DNA of 64,000 nucleotides from Gemmatimonadales bacterium (GTDB lineage: Bacteria; Gemmatimonadota; Gemmatimonadetes; Palauibacterales; Palauibacteraceae): assembly GCA_009838765.1 (NCBI GenBank), contig VXQX01000087.1:30024-94023 (forward strand). The letters run 5' to 3'. A model generated the notes under the pieces. The model was not told the DNA's origin, made no database searches, and was given only the letters and a program-made list of their open reading frames with translations. Made by a program: the position numbers and the translations under genes. Below are positions 1 through 7,605 of the stretch, piece after piece (within the stretch, counting starts at the first letter, position 1; every line of letters begins with the position of its first letter).

Positions 1-1
1 G

Positions 2-880
2 GTATTGGAGGACCGCTCGCTGATCGACATTTCTCCCGATTCACTGGGGCGGGTGTTCGCGCCGAAAGCACGGGGCGCCCTCAATCTGCATCACGCCACC
101 GCCGGGAGTGATCTCGACTACTTCGTCCTTTTCTCCTCCATCGCATCGACGTTCGGGAACCTGGGGCAGGTAAGCTACAGCGCCGCGAGTGCCTTCCTGG
201 ACGCGCTGGCGGCTTGGCGGAGCCGGCAGGGCCTGCCCGGACTTTCGTACAACCTGGGTGCGGTGACGGAGATCGGGATGGCGGCGCGCAGTCTGCACGT
301 CATGCGTATGATGCGGGCGGCCGGCATGACGACGGTCAGCGCCAACTTCGCTATCGCCAACCTGGACTACGCCCTTCGCACGATGGCCGGCGAGGACCAT
401 ATCGGTACCGCGCTGTTCGCCAACCCCCGGTGGAGCGTCGATTCGCCCGACTACATGCGGCACGGGCGGTTGCTGAGCAACCAGGCCGCCTTCGAGGTGA
501 GCGTGGGCGGCGAACTGACCCTGGACAGCGTTGTGGCGCAGATCTCCGCCAAAGTGGCCGAACTGTGCGGGCACGATGAGGGCGATGTCGCGGAGCCGTT
601 GTCGAGCTTCGGTCTCACCTCGATCTCAGTGGCCGAACTGGGTGCCTTCGTCCAGACGCAGTTCAACCACCGGGTGAGCGCGCTGCAACTGATGACGACC
701 GCCTCGGCCCTCTCGCTGGCGGAGGCGATCGTCCACGGGACCGAATCCGATGGGGACGCGGAGACCTCGGCTGAGGCGGAGCACTCGGCGGACGGGGAGC
801 GGGGGCTCGGGCAGCGCGTGCGCCGTCGCCGTTCTCCGTTTGCCAACCGGGTCGAGGATCACTTCTTGATCGAGGCATGA
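2..880 (+). CDS. Polyketide synthase, C-terminal KR-ACP part (5' truncated by window)
   Basis: The frame is open at the left edge, so only the last 292 residues are seen. Counting from the TTG at position 5, residues 1-95 are the end of a ketoreductase domain: an SS pair at 44-45 and GQVSYSAASAFLDA at 55-67 match the KR active-site region (Ser and Tyr present). The family Asn four residues after the Tyr is Ser62 here. Residues 175-250 form an acyl carrier protein with GLTSISVAEL, where Ser206 should carry phosphopantetheine (family consensus GLDSL). The role is reduction of a beta-keto intermediate and holding the finished chain. The stop overlaps the start of the next gene (ATGA), so the chain is probably handed to the reductase/sulfotransferase downstream. 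Type I modular versus iterative PKS cannot be decided from this piece. Confidence 0.9.
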   Translation, partial: VLEDRSLIDISPDSLGRVFAPKARGALNLHHATAGSDLDYFVLFSSIASTFGNLGQVSYSAASAFLDALAAWRSRQGLPGLSYNLGAVTEIGMAARSLHVMRMMRAAGMTTVSANFAIANLDYALRTMAGEDHIGTALFANPRWSVDSPDYMRHGRLLSNQAAFEVSVGGELTLDSVVAQISAKVAELCGHDEGDVAEPLSSFGLTSISVAELGAFVQTQFNHRVSALQLMTTASALSLAEAIVHGTESDGDAETSAEAEHSADGERGLGQRVRRRRSPFANRVEDHFLIEA

Positions 881-3414
881 CTCGGCCCACCGCGATCAGA
901 GCGGTGGCCGCGGCCCCGGGCACGGCGGGCGGCGCGATTCCGCCGCTGGTTGGGAAACTGCCGCCGCACTGCGAAAGCGACCTGGCGACGCTGCGCCGCT
1001 CCGTGCGCACCGCGGTGACCAACGCGCGCCCGGCGGAAGCCGCCTCGCCCGCCGAGTTCCGGCGCGTGCTCGTCACCGGCGCGACCGGCTTCATCGGGCG
1101 CTTCCTGGTACGGGACCTGCTCGCGCACGACGCGGGCCTGCACGTGCACTGCCTCGTGCGGGCGGAGACCGGGGACGAAGGGTTGGAGCTGCTGCGCGCG
1201 AATATGGAGCACTCGGAGACGTGGGAGGATGACTTCGCTCCGCGCCTCCACATCCACACCGGGGACATCGCCCAGACGCGGCTCGGCCTGTCGCCCACGG
1301 CCTTCGACGATCTCTGCGGGAAGATCGACGCCGTCTATCACCTCGCCGCTACGCTGAGCCTGGCCACGTCGTACGTAGGCATCCGCCGCGTGAACACCAC
1401 CAGTCTTCGCAACGTTCTGGAGCTGTGCCTGAAGAAGCGGTACAAGCACCTCTTCTATGCCGGGACGATGGGGATTTTTCCCCAGTACGTCTGCATGTTC
1501 GCGAACGAGTACGAGGGTGACAGGATCGGTCACCAAGCGCAGCCCGACCTGGCGAGCATGAAGAGGACGTTTCCGCTTGGGCTGCTCGGATATCCCTGGA
1601 GCAAGCTGGTCGCCGAACAGGCGCTTCTGTTCGCGCAGGCTGCCGGTCTCCCCCTGGCGGTGTTCCGGTTCGCGCAGACCAGCATGGCGTCGACCGGATA
1701 CAGCCAGCCGAGCAACATCGCGCAGCGGCTATACGCAGCGGCGGTGGACGTCGAGATGGCGCCTGCGGGATTCACCCTGGAGTCCAACAACGACCCCGTC
1801 GATACGCTGAGTCGGATCTGCACCGACATCTCGCTGAACCCGGAGCGGCGGCACACGCTCTACAACTGCTGCAACCGGGCGCCGTCCTACCGCGCCGTGT
1901 CGCTGGAGGAAGTCGGGCTGGATTTCCCGGAGGTGTCCTACCAGGCGTTCAGGCGCGCCTGCCAGGCGCGCGGGGACGCCTCTCCCCTTGCCGGGTACTG
2001 GCCCGTGCTCGATCACTTCGGCCGCTACTGGCTGCGGGGCGCCGCGTCGGCCACCTCCTTCCCGATCAGCGACCGCGCCATCCGGGAGGACTGCCCCCGG
2101 CCCATCGAGTGGCCCGGCCCCCTCACCCGCTACGTTCGCTACAGTCGATGGGTACGGGACCATCGCGAGGAGTGGCCCCATCCCCTTCCGCGCCGGAGCC
2201 TGCGTCTCGATCACCTCCTGAAGCAGGCAAGACGCTACGCGCGCGAAAACGGCGTCTCATTCGACGACACCTATCCGGACTGGATGCTGGAGGGGCTGGA
2301 GCAACTCGTCGAGGCGTTCGGTTCTTCCCAGGCGCGCGTGCCGAGGAACCGCATCGGCCTCATCACGTTCGACTTGTGCTGGCTCCTGCGGAACAACGCG
2401 GAGTTGGCAAGCGAACGCCTCCGCTATCCCGAGATCGAGCGGCAGGAGATCGTCCGGCCCGTGTTCATCGTGGGCATCAACCGGACGGGGACGACGTATC
2501 TGCACCGCCTCATGGCGCGGGACCCCCGTTTCTGGACTCTCCGAGCCTACGAGTACATCGAGCCCGTGATCGCGAGCGGCGACTACGCCGGTCTCGCGGG
2601 TACGCCCGACGACCCGCGGCGCGCGCTTGCCAGGGACGTGTTCGAGGCCTCCGGCCTCATCGATTCCTTCAAGGGGACTCATCACATGGCCGTCGACGAA
2701 CCGGAAGAGGACCTCCCCCTCCTCCGGCTCTCGTTCAGGGCTTGGGTGTTCGCCACCCGATACCACATCCCCGGCTACGAGCGCTGGCTGGAGAGGAGCG
2801 GCTCGCGGGAGTCGTACGGCCTCCACCGCCGCGTCATGCAGCACTACACCTGGCAGCGCCGGGCGCGGCATCCCGGCGTTGACGGACAGTGGCTGTTCAA
2901 GATGCCGGCGCACCTCCGCGAGCTGGAGTCGCTCGTCAGGGCCTATCCCGACGCCCTGTTCATTCAGACGCACCGGGAACCCGCTCAGTTCATGGGGTCG
3001 TGGTGCAGCCTCGTGGATCGGATCCGCGTGAACGTGACCGAGCCCCGCCCGCCGGAGATCCTGGGCGCCGAACAGCTGGAGGCGATGAGTCGTCTGCTCG
3101 ACCGCGCGGTGGATTTCCGCCGGTCGCACCCGGAGTTGGAGGACCGCTGGATCGACGTCAGCTACTACGACCTGGTTCAGGATCCGATGGCCGTTGTGGC
3201 CGATGTCTACGATCGCCGTGGCTGGCCGATCGAGCCCGAGGCCTTCGACGCAATGGAGATATGGCTCGACGAGCAGATGGAGCGCCGCCGCACCGAGAAG
3301 CGCCACACGTACGACATCGCGGACTACGGTCTCACGCGCGAGAAGATCGACGAAGCGTTCGCCCGCTATCTCGATTTCCTGTCTGGCAGTGGCCGCCGCG
3401 CTTCGCTGTTGTGA
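877..3414 (+). CDS. Thioester reductase-sulfotransferase fusion, PKS release enzyme
   Basis: 845 residues with two domains. Residues about 60-400 are an extended SDR of the Lys2/Car thioester-reductase type: NAD(P) motif VTGATGFIGRFL near 65-77, AGTMG around the catalytic Thr, and YPWSK (YxxxK) near 240. Residues about 480-840 are a PAPS-dependent sulfotransferase of the Sulfotransfer_3 type: the P-loop GINRTGTTYLHRL lies near 533, followed by later helix-rich motifs such as FIQTHREP, the usual 3'-phosphate binding region. Known: terminal reductases release ACP-bound chains as aldehyde or alcohol. Inference: the alcohol is then sulfated by the fused domain. An alternative is Ols/CurM-like sulfation for decarboxylative alkene formation, but no thioesterase follows here. 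Start overlaps the PKS stop (ATGA). Confidence 0.85.
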   Translation: MTRPTAIRAVAAAPGTAGGAIPPLVGKLPPHCESDLATLRRSVRTAVTNARPAEAASPAEFRRVLVTGATGFIGRFLVRDLLAHDAGLHVHCLVRAETGDEGLELLRANMEHSETWEDDFAPRLHIHTGDIAQTRLGLSPTAFDDLCGKIDAVYHLAATLSLATSYVGIRRVNTTSLRNVLELCLKKRYKHLFYAGTMGIFPQYVCMFANEYEGDRIGHQAQPDLASMKRTFPLGLLGYPWSKLVAEQALLFAQAAGLPLAVFRFAQTSMASTGYSQPSNIAQRLYAAAVDVEMAPAGFTLESNNDPVDTLSRICTDISLNPERRHTLYNCCNRAPSYRAVSLEEVGLDFPEVSYQAFRRACQARGDASPLAGYWPVLDHFGRYWLRGAASATSFPISDRAIREDCPRPIEWPGPLTRYVRYSRWVRDHREEWPHPLPRRSLRLDHLLKQARRYARENGVSFDDTYPDWMLEGLEQLVEAFGSSQARVPRNRIGLITFDLCWLLRNNAELASERLRYPEIERQEIVRPVFIVGINRTGTTYLHRLMARDPRFWTLRAYEYIEPVIASGDYAGLAGTPDDPRRALARDVFEASGLIDSFKGTHHMAVDEPEEDLPLLRLSFRAWVFATRYHIPGYERWLERSGSRESYGLHRRVMQHYTWQRRARHPGVDGQWLFKMPAHLRELESLVRAYPDALFIQTHREPAQFMGSWCSLVDRIRVNVTEPRPPEILGAEQLEAMSRLLDRAVDFRRSHPELEDRWIDVSYYDLVQDPMAVVADVYDRRGWPIEPEAFDAMEIWLDEQMERRRTEKRHTYDIADYGLTREKIDEAFARYLDFLSGSGRRASLL

Positions 3415-3483
3415 CGCTTCGCCGGTCTCGTCTCGCCGCCCCGGGGCGACCGCCGGGACGGAACGCTCGGAGTCACGCTGACG

Positions 3484-4866
3484 TCAGTCGCCGACCCACA
3501 CGGTCTTCACGTTCACGAACTCGCGGATCGCGTGGGGGCCGAGTTCCCGCCCGTAGCCCGAGCGCTTGACGCCGCCGAAGGGGACGCGGGGATCCGAAGC
3601 GGACATCCCGTTGATGAAGACGCCGCCGGCCTCCAGGTCGCGGACGGCCCGGGCCCGTTCCTCCGGATCGTTCGTCCAGATGGCGGAGCAGAGGCCGAAC
3701 TCCGTCGCGTTCGCGCGCTCGATGGCCTCGTCCATGTCGGCGACCGGGAAGATGCTGGCCACCGGGCCGAAGATCTCGTCATCCGTGGCCGGAGATCCGT
3801 CCGGGACGTCGGTGAGCACGGTCGGCTCGTAGAACCATCCGCGCCGGTCGGGTACGCGCCCGCCCGTGGCCACCCGGGCGCCGGCCGCCACGGTGGCCTC
3901 CACCTGCTCCGCGACGTGGTCCCTCAGGTCGCGGCGGGCCAGCGGTCCGATTTCAACCTCGGGCTCCTTCGGATCGCCGACGCGGAGCGCCGACACGCGT
4001 TCGACGAGCCGCTCGGTGAACTCGTTGACGATCGAACTCTGGACGAGCATCCGCTTGGCGGCAATGCACGACTGACCGTTATTCCACATGCGGGCGTCGA
4101 CGGCGGTTGCCACGGCCCGGTCGAGGTCCGCGCTCTCCATGACGATGAAGGGGTCGCTGCCGCCGAGTTCGAGCACGGTCGTCTTGATGCGGCGTCCCGC
4201 CTCGGCCGCGAGGGCGGAGCCGGCCGCGACGGAGCCCGTGAGCGAGGCGGCCTGCACCGTCGGGTCGTCGAGCACGCGCGGGATGTCCCCGACCTCGACG
4301 AAGACGTTCTGGAATACGCCGTCCGGGAATCCGGCGCGCGAGAACAGTCCCTCGAGCGCGACCGCGCACTGCGGCACGTTGGGAGAGTGCTTGAGCAGGA
4401 AGACGTTGCCCGCCAGCACCGTCGGCACCGCGGAGCGCATGGCCTGCCAGAACGGGAAGTTCCATGGCATGATTCCGAGCACCGCGCCCAGGGGGTGGTA
4501 CTCCACCCAGCAGTGCGTGCCGGTGGATTCAAAGCGCTCGGGCGCCAGGTGCGCCGGCCCGTGCTCCGCGTAGTAGCGGCACACCCAGGCGCATTTTTCC
4601 GCCTCGGCGACCGCGCTGGCCAGCGGCTTGCCCATCTCCCGCGTCATCAGCAGCCCGTAGGCGGCCTTGCCCCGCTCGACGAGGTCCGCCAGGGCGAGGA
4701 AACGCTCGGCTCTCTCGGCCACCGATACCCGCTTCCACGCCTCGAACCCCACGCGGGCCCGCTCCAGCGCGGCGTCGATGCCTCCCCCATCCAGAGCCGG
4801 AAACGCGGCGAGCCGTTCCTCCGTCGTCGGATCTATGCTTTCGAAGGGCATCTCGTCCTCTCCCAC
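3484..4866 (-). CDS. NAD(P)-dependent aldehyde dehydrogenase, succinate-semialdehyde type
   Basis: 460 residues, full length for the aldehyde dehydrogenase superfamily. Visible motifs are MPWNFPFWQ (cofactor/oxyanion region), TGSVAAG, ELGGSDPF with the general-base Glu, NNGQSCIAAKR with the catalytic Cys, and EIFGPV near the C-terminus. The overall pattern, including ELGGSDPFIV and GQSCIAAKR, resembles the short succinate-semialdehyde dehydrogenases (GabD1/Sad group) more than betaine-aldehyde types. The product would be a carboxylate plus NAD(P)H in the cytoplasm. The substrate is not proven. An ATG five codons inside (MPFES) could also be the start. It is transcribed away from the hydratase-like gene across a 110-base divergent promoter region. 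Confidence 0.88.
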   Translation of the reverse strand: MGEDEMPFESIDPTTEERLAAFPALDGGGIDAALERARVGFEAWKRVSVAERAERFLALADLVERGKAAYGLLMTREMGKPLASAVAEAEKCAWVCRYYAEHGPAHLAPERFESTGTHCWVEYHPLGAVLGIMPWNFPFWQAMRSAVPTVLAGNVFLLKHSPNVPQCAVALEGLFSRAGFPDGVFQNVFVEVGDIPRVLDDPTVQAASLTGSVAAGSALAAEAGRRIKTTVLELGGSDPFIVMESADLDRAVATAVDARMWNNGQSCIAAKRMLVQSSIVNEFTERLVERVSALRVGDPKEPEVEIGPLARRDLRDHVAEQVEATVAAGARVATGGRVPDRRGWFYEPTVLTDVPDGSPATDDEIFGPVASIFPVADMDEAIERANATEFGLCSAIWTNDPEERARAVRDLEAGGVFINGMSASDPRVPFGGVKRSGYGRELGPHAIREFVNVKTVWVGD

Positions 4867-4976
4867 GAGACATTACCATTAGCGGGCCGTGGCAAACCCC
4901 GCGGCCTGCCAAGCAAGATCGTCCGGTCTGGGAGCTTGAGCCGCAAGCCCCGGCCGGACCTGCCCTGGAGCGGTGC

Positions 4977-5870
4977 ATGACCGGAGCCGACACTGTGACC
5001 GGGACTGCGGCGGACAATGCCGCGGCCGACGCTTTCGAGGCGGACCTCGTGCGGGACCTGCTTTCCGCACGTGACCGGCGTGGAACGACGCGGCCTCCGA
5101 CGCTGCGGGACGCAGAGTTCAGCCTCGATGATGCATACCGAGTCGGGGCCGCCCTCGACCTCCGCCTCCGGGGACGGGGATACCGACCGGCGGGCTGCAA
5201 GGTCGGGTTTACGAACCGTGCGATCTGGCCGCGATTCGGGCTCGATGAGCCGATCCTCGCCCCCATCTACGCTCGAACGCTGCGCCTGGCGAGACCGGAG
5301 GCGGAGGTATCCCTCGCGAAGTTCCGCGCCCCGATGATCGAAGTGGAGGTCGTCTTCGGCATCGAGCCCGAAGGTGACGCGCCCGAAGGTGACGCGCCCG
5401 AAGGTGGCGCGCTCGAAGGCGATGTGCCCGAAGGCGGCCGGCCGAGCTGGGTCGCGCTCGGGTTCGAGATCGTCGACTGTCACTATCCGGACTGGCATCT
5501 CACGCCGGCGGATTCGGTGGCCGACTTCGGGCTCCACGGCGCGCTCATCGTTGGCCGTCCGGTCAACCGGGACCTGCCGGACTTCGGCGAACGGGTGGCC
5601 CGCCTCGACCGACTCGAGGTGCAACTCCTGCGGGGCGAGACGCGCGTGGCGCGCGGGCGGGGAAGCGACGTCCTCGGGCATCCGCTCGAGGCGCTGGAGG
5701 TCGTGCCGCGGCTGTGGCCGCGGTTCTCCGATGCCGGAATCCCGGAACACGGCCTGGTCGTGAGCACGGGGACGATGACCCCGCTCGAACCGCTTTCACC
5801 CCGCGAGGTGTGGCGGGTGGAGGCGAAGGGTGTGGACCTCCCGGGCCTCAAAATTGTGCTGACCGACTGA
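4977..5870 (+). CDS. 2-keto-4-pentenoate hydratase-like (MhpD/FAH superfamily) protein
   Basis: 297 residues. The core shows GCKVGFTNRAI, PMIEVEVVFGI (acidic metal ligands typical of the FAH/MhpD fold), ALGFEIVDCHYPDW, and GRGSDVLGHPLEAL, followed by a C-terminal STGTMTPLEPL, all features of 2-hydroxypenta-2,4-dienoate hydratases and 4-oxalocrotonate decarboxylases. The family adds water to, or decarboxylates, enol intermediates of meta-cleavage pathways in the cytoplasm. No other meta-cleavage genes are nearby, so the physiological substrate is open. Between the metal-binding strand and the ALGFEIVD segment the protein carries five copies of a PEG-type pentapeptide not expected in the family. 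The divergent aldehyde dehydrogenase could oxidise a product of the same pathway. Confidence 0.8.
   Translation: MTGADTVTGTAADNAAADAFEADLVRDLLSARDRRGTTRPPTLRDAEFSLDDAYRVGAALDLRLRGRGYRPAGCKVGFTNRAIWPRFGLDEPILAPIYARTLRLARPEAEVSLAKFRAPMIEVEVVFGIEPEGDAPEGDAPEGGALEGDVPEGGRPSWVALGFEIVDCHYPDWHLTPADSVADFGLHGALIVGRPVNRDLPDFGERVARLDRLEVQLLRGETRVARGRGSDVLGHPLEALEVVPRLWPRFSDAGIPEHGLVVSTGTMTPLEPLSPREVWRVEAKGVDLPGLKIVLTD
5364..5438 (+). repeat. In-frame 15-bp minisatellite in the hydratase gene
   Basis: Five tandem 15-base units of the type gcgcccgaaggtgac, encoding repeats of (E/A)PEGD or ALEGD. Copies 1-3 are nearly identical and copies 4-5 have diverged by several substitutions. The unit length is a multiple of three, so copy-number change would lengthen a loop without breaking the frame. 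Confidence 0.9.
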
Positions 5871-6027
5871 CGCACCGACGGACCGCCCGGTGGAACGGGC
5901 TTGCCCAACCCGTCGCGACGAGGGAACATAGCAGGCCACGGCCCGCCAGCGGCGCGATGTAACCGGAGACCGCCGGTCCGCGCGAGCGCGAGGCCACGAC
6001 CGCCCAACCCTCTCACGGGGAGCGCCC

Positions 6028-7605
6028 ATGCCGGAGTCCGCGGGGACGGGGCCCGAGACGGCCCGCTGGGCGAAGGTCATCGACCACACCCGGTGTATTG
6101 GCTGCCACGCCTGTACGACGGCCTGCAAGTCGGAGAACGAGGTCCCGCTCGGCGTCACGCGCACGTACGTAAAATACGCCGACGTGGGGACCTTCCCGGC
6201 CGCGCGGCGCGCCTTCCAGGTCACGCGCTGCAACCAGTGCGACGACGCGCCCTGCACGACCGCGTGCCCCACGCAGGCCATGTTCCGCCGGCCCGACGGG
6301 ATCGTGGACTTCGACAAGTCGATCTGCATCGGCTGCAAGGCGTGCATCGCCGCCTGTCCCTACGACGCGATCTTCATCAACCCGGACGACCATTCCGCGG
6401 AGAAGTGCAACTTCTGCGCCCACCGCATCGACATGGGGCTGGAGCCGGCCTGCGTCACCGTGTGTCCGACGGAGGCGATCATCGTCGGCGACCTCGATGA
6501 CCCCGAATCGAAGGTCTCGCAGTACGTCGGGCGCGACCCGGTGAGCGTCCGGCGGCCGGAGAAGGAGACCCACCCGAAACTGTTCTACAAGGGCGCGCAC
6601 CAGGCGACGCTCGATCCGCTGGCTGCGGTCCGTCCCGGAGGCGGGCTGTACATGTGGAGCGAGCAGCCCGACGGCCCGCACGAGGTCGGTTCGGGCCAGC
6701 CGCACCCGATGGGAACGGACGGGCGGCACGGCCCGAACTCCTCTGCCGCCGCGATCCTCTCCTACGACGTGTCGCACACCGCGCCATGGGACTGGCGGGT
6801 GAGCCTGTACACGCTCACCAAGGGGGTCTCCGCCGGCGTGTATCTCGCCGCGCTCCTCCTCTGCATGCTGGGCGGGCTCGCTTGGCAGGACGGCACCTGG
6901 CTCACCCTCACGCCGCTCCTCGGCCTCGCCGCGCTCGCGCTCACCGGCGGGCTGCTGATCTGGGACCTGGAGCACCCGAAGCGCTTCCTCCTCATCTTCA
7001 CGAGACCGCACATGAAGAGCTGGCTCGTGCGGGGCGCGTTCGTCATAGCGGGCTACGGCGCGGCGCTGACCGCGCACCTCGCGGCGGCGCTGGTCGGCGG
7101 CGGGGGCGCCGCCGAGACGACGCGCTGGATGGCCTGGGCGGGGGCGCCCCTGGCCGGCATGACGGCGGTCTACACGGCCTATCTGTTCGCGCAGGCGCGG
7201 GCGCGCGATCTGTGGCAGAATCCGCTTCTCCCGCCGCACTTCCTCGTACAGGCGCTGCTGGCCGGCGGCGCGGCGCTGATGCTCTTCCCGTCGCTGGGCG
7301 GATCCGCCGCGCTGGGCCGGCTCGTGGGGCTCACGGCCGCCGCGCACCTCCTGCTCGTGCTCGCCGAACTCACGCTCACGCACGCGACGGCCCACGCCGC
7401 CCTCGCCGCCCGGAACATGGTGCGCGGTCGCTACGCCCCGTGGTTCTGGAGCGGCGTTCTGCTCGTGACGCTCGCGGCTGTCCTCACGGTGATCCCGCTC
7501 GGCGGCGCCTGGATCGCCCCGCTGATCGGCATCTCCGTCCTCGCGGGGCTCCTCGCGCACGAGCACGCGTACGTCCAGGCCGGCCAGTCCGTGCCCCTCG
7601 CATGA
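6028..7605 (+). CDS. 4Fe-4S ferredoxin / NrfD-type membrane anchor fusion, molybdoenzyme B+C subunit
   Basis: 525 residues. Residues 1-180 are a DmsB/PsrB/NrfC-like electron-transfer subunit with four cysteine clusters: CIGCHACTTACK, CNQCDDAPCTTACP, CIGCKACIAACP and CNFCAHRI...CVTVCP. Residues about 255-520 are a multi-helix membrane domain of NrfD/PsrC type (about eight hydrophobic segments; TKGVSAGVY and WDLEHPKRF are NrfD-like). The B and C subunits of complex iron-sulfur molybdoenzymes are usually separate polypeptides; here they are one. No Tat signal is visible, so the iron-sulfur part may face the cytoplasm, as in SoeABC-type sulfite dehydrogenases. The stop overlaps the start of the catalytic subunit (ATGA), implying fixed stoichiometry. 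It would exchange electrons with the quinone pool. Confidence 0.9.
   Translation: MPESAGTGPETARWAKVIDHTRCIGCHACTTACKSENEVPLGVTRTYVKYADVGTFPAARRAFQVTRCNQCDDAPCTTACPTQAMFRRPDGIVDFDKSICIGCKACIAACPYDAIFINPDDHSAEKCNFCAHRIDMGLEPACVTVCPTEAIIVGDLDDPESKVSQYVGRDPVSVRRPEKETHPKLFYKGAHQATLDPLAAVRPGGGLYMWSEQPDGPHEVGSGQPHPMGTDGRHGPNSSAAAILSYDVSHTAPWDWRVSLYTLTKGVSAGVYLAALLLCMLGGLAWQDGTWLTLTPLLGLAALALTGGLLIWDLEHPKRFLLIFTRPHMKSWLVRGAFVIAGYGAALTAHLAAALVGGGGAAETTRWMAWAGAPLAGMTAVYTAYLFAQARARDLWQNPLLPPHFLVQALLAGGAALMLFPSLGGSAALGRLVGLTAAAHLLLVLAELTLTHATAHAALAARNMVRGRYAPWFWSGVLLVTLAAVLTVIPLGGAWIAPLIGISVLAGLLAHEHAYVQAGQSVPLA

Noticed and set aside
3437..3448. Palindrome CGCCCCGGGGCG as a terminator
   Set aside because: No loop, no T tract and only 12 bases; chance occurrence is expected in GC-rich DNA.
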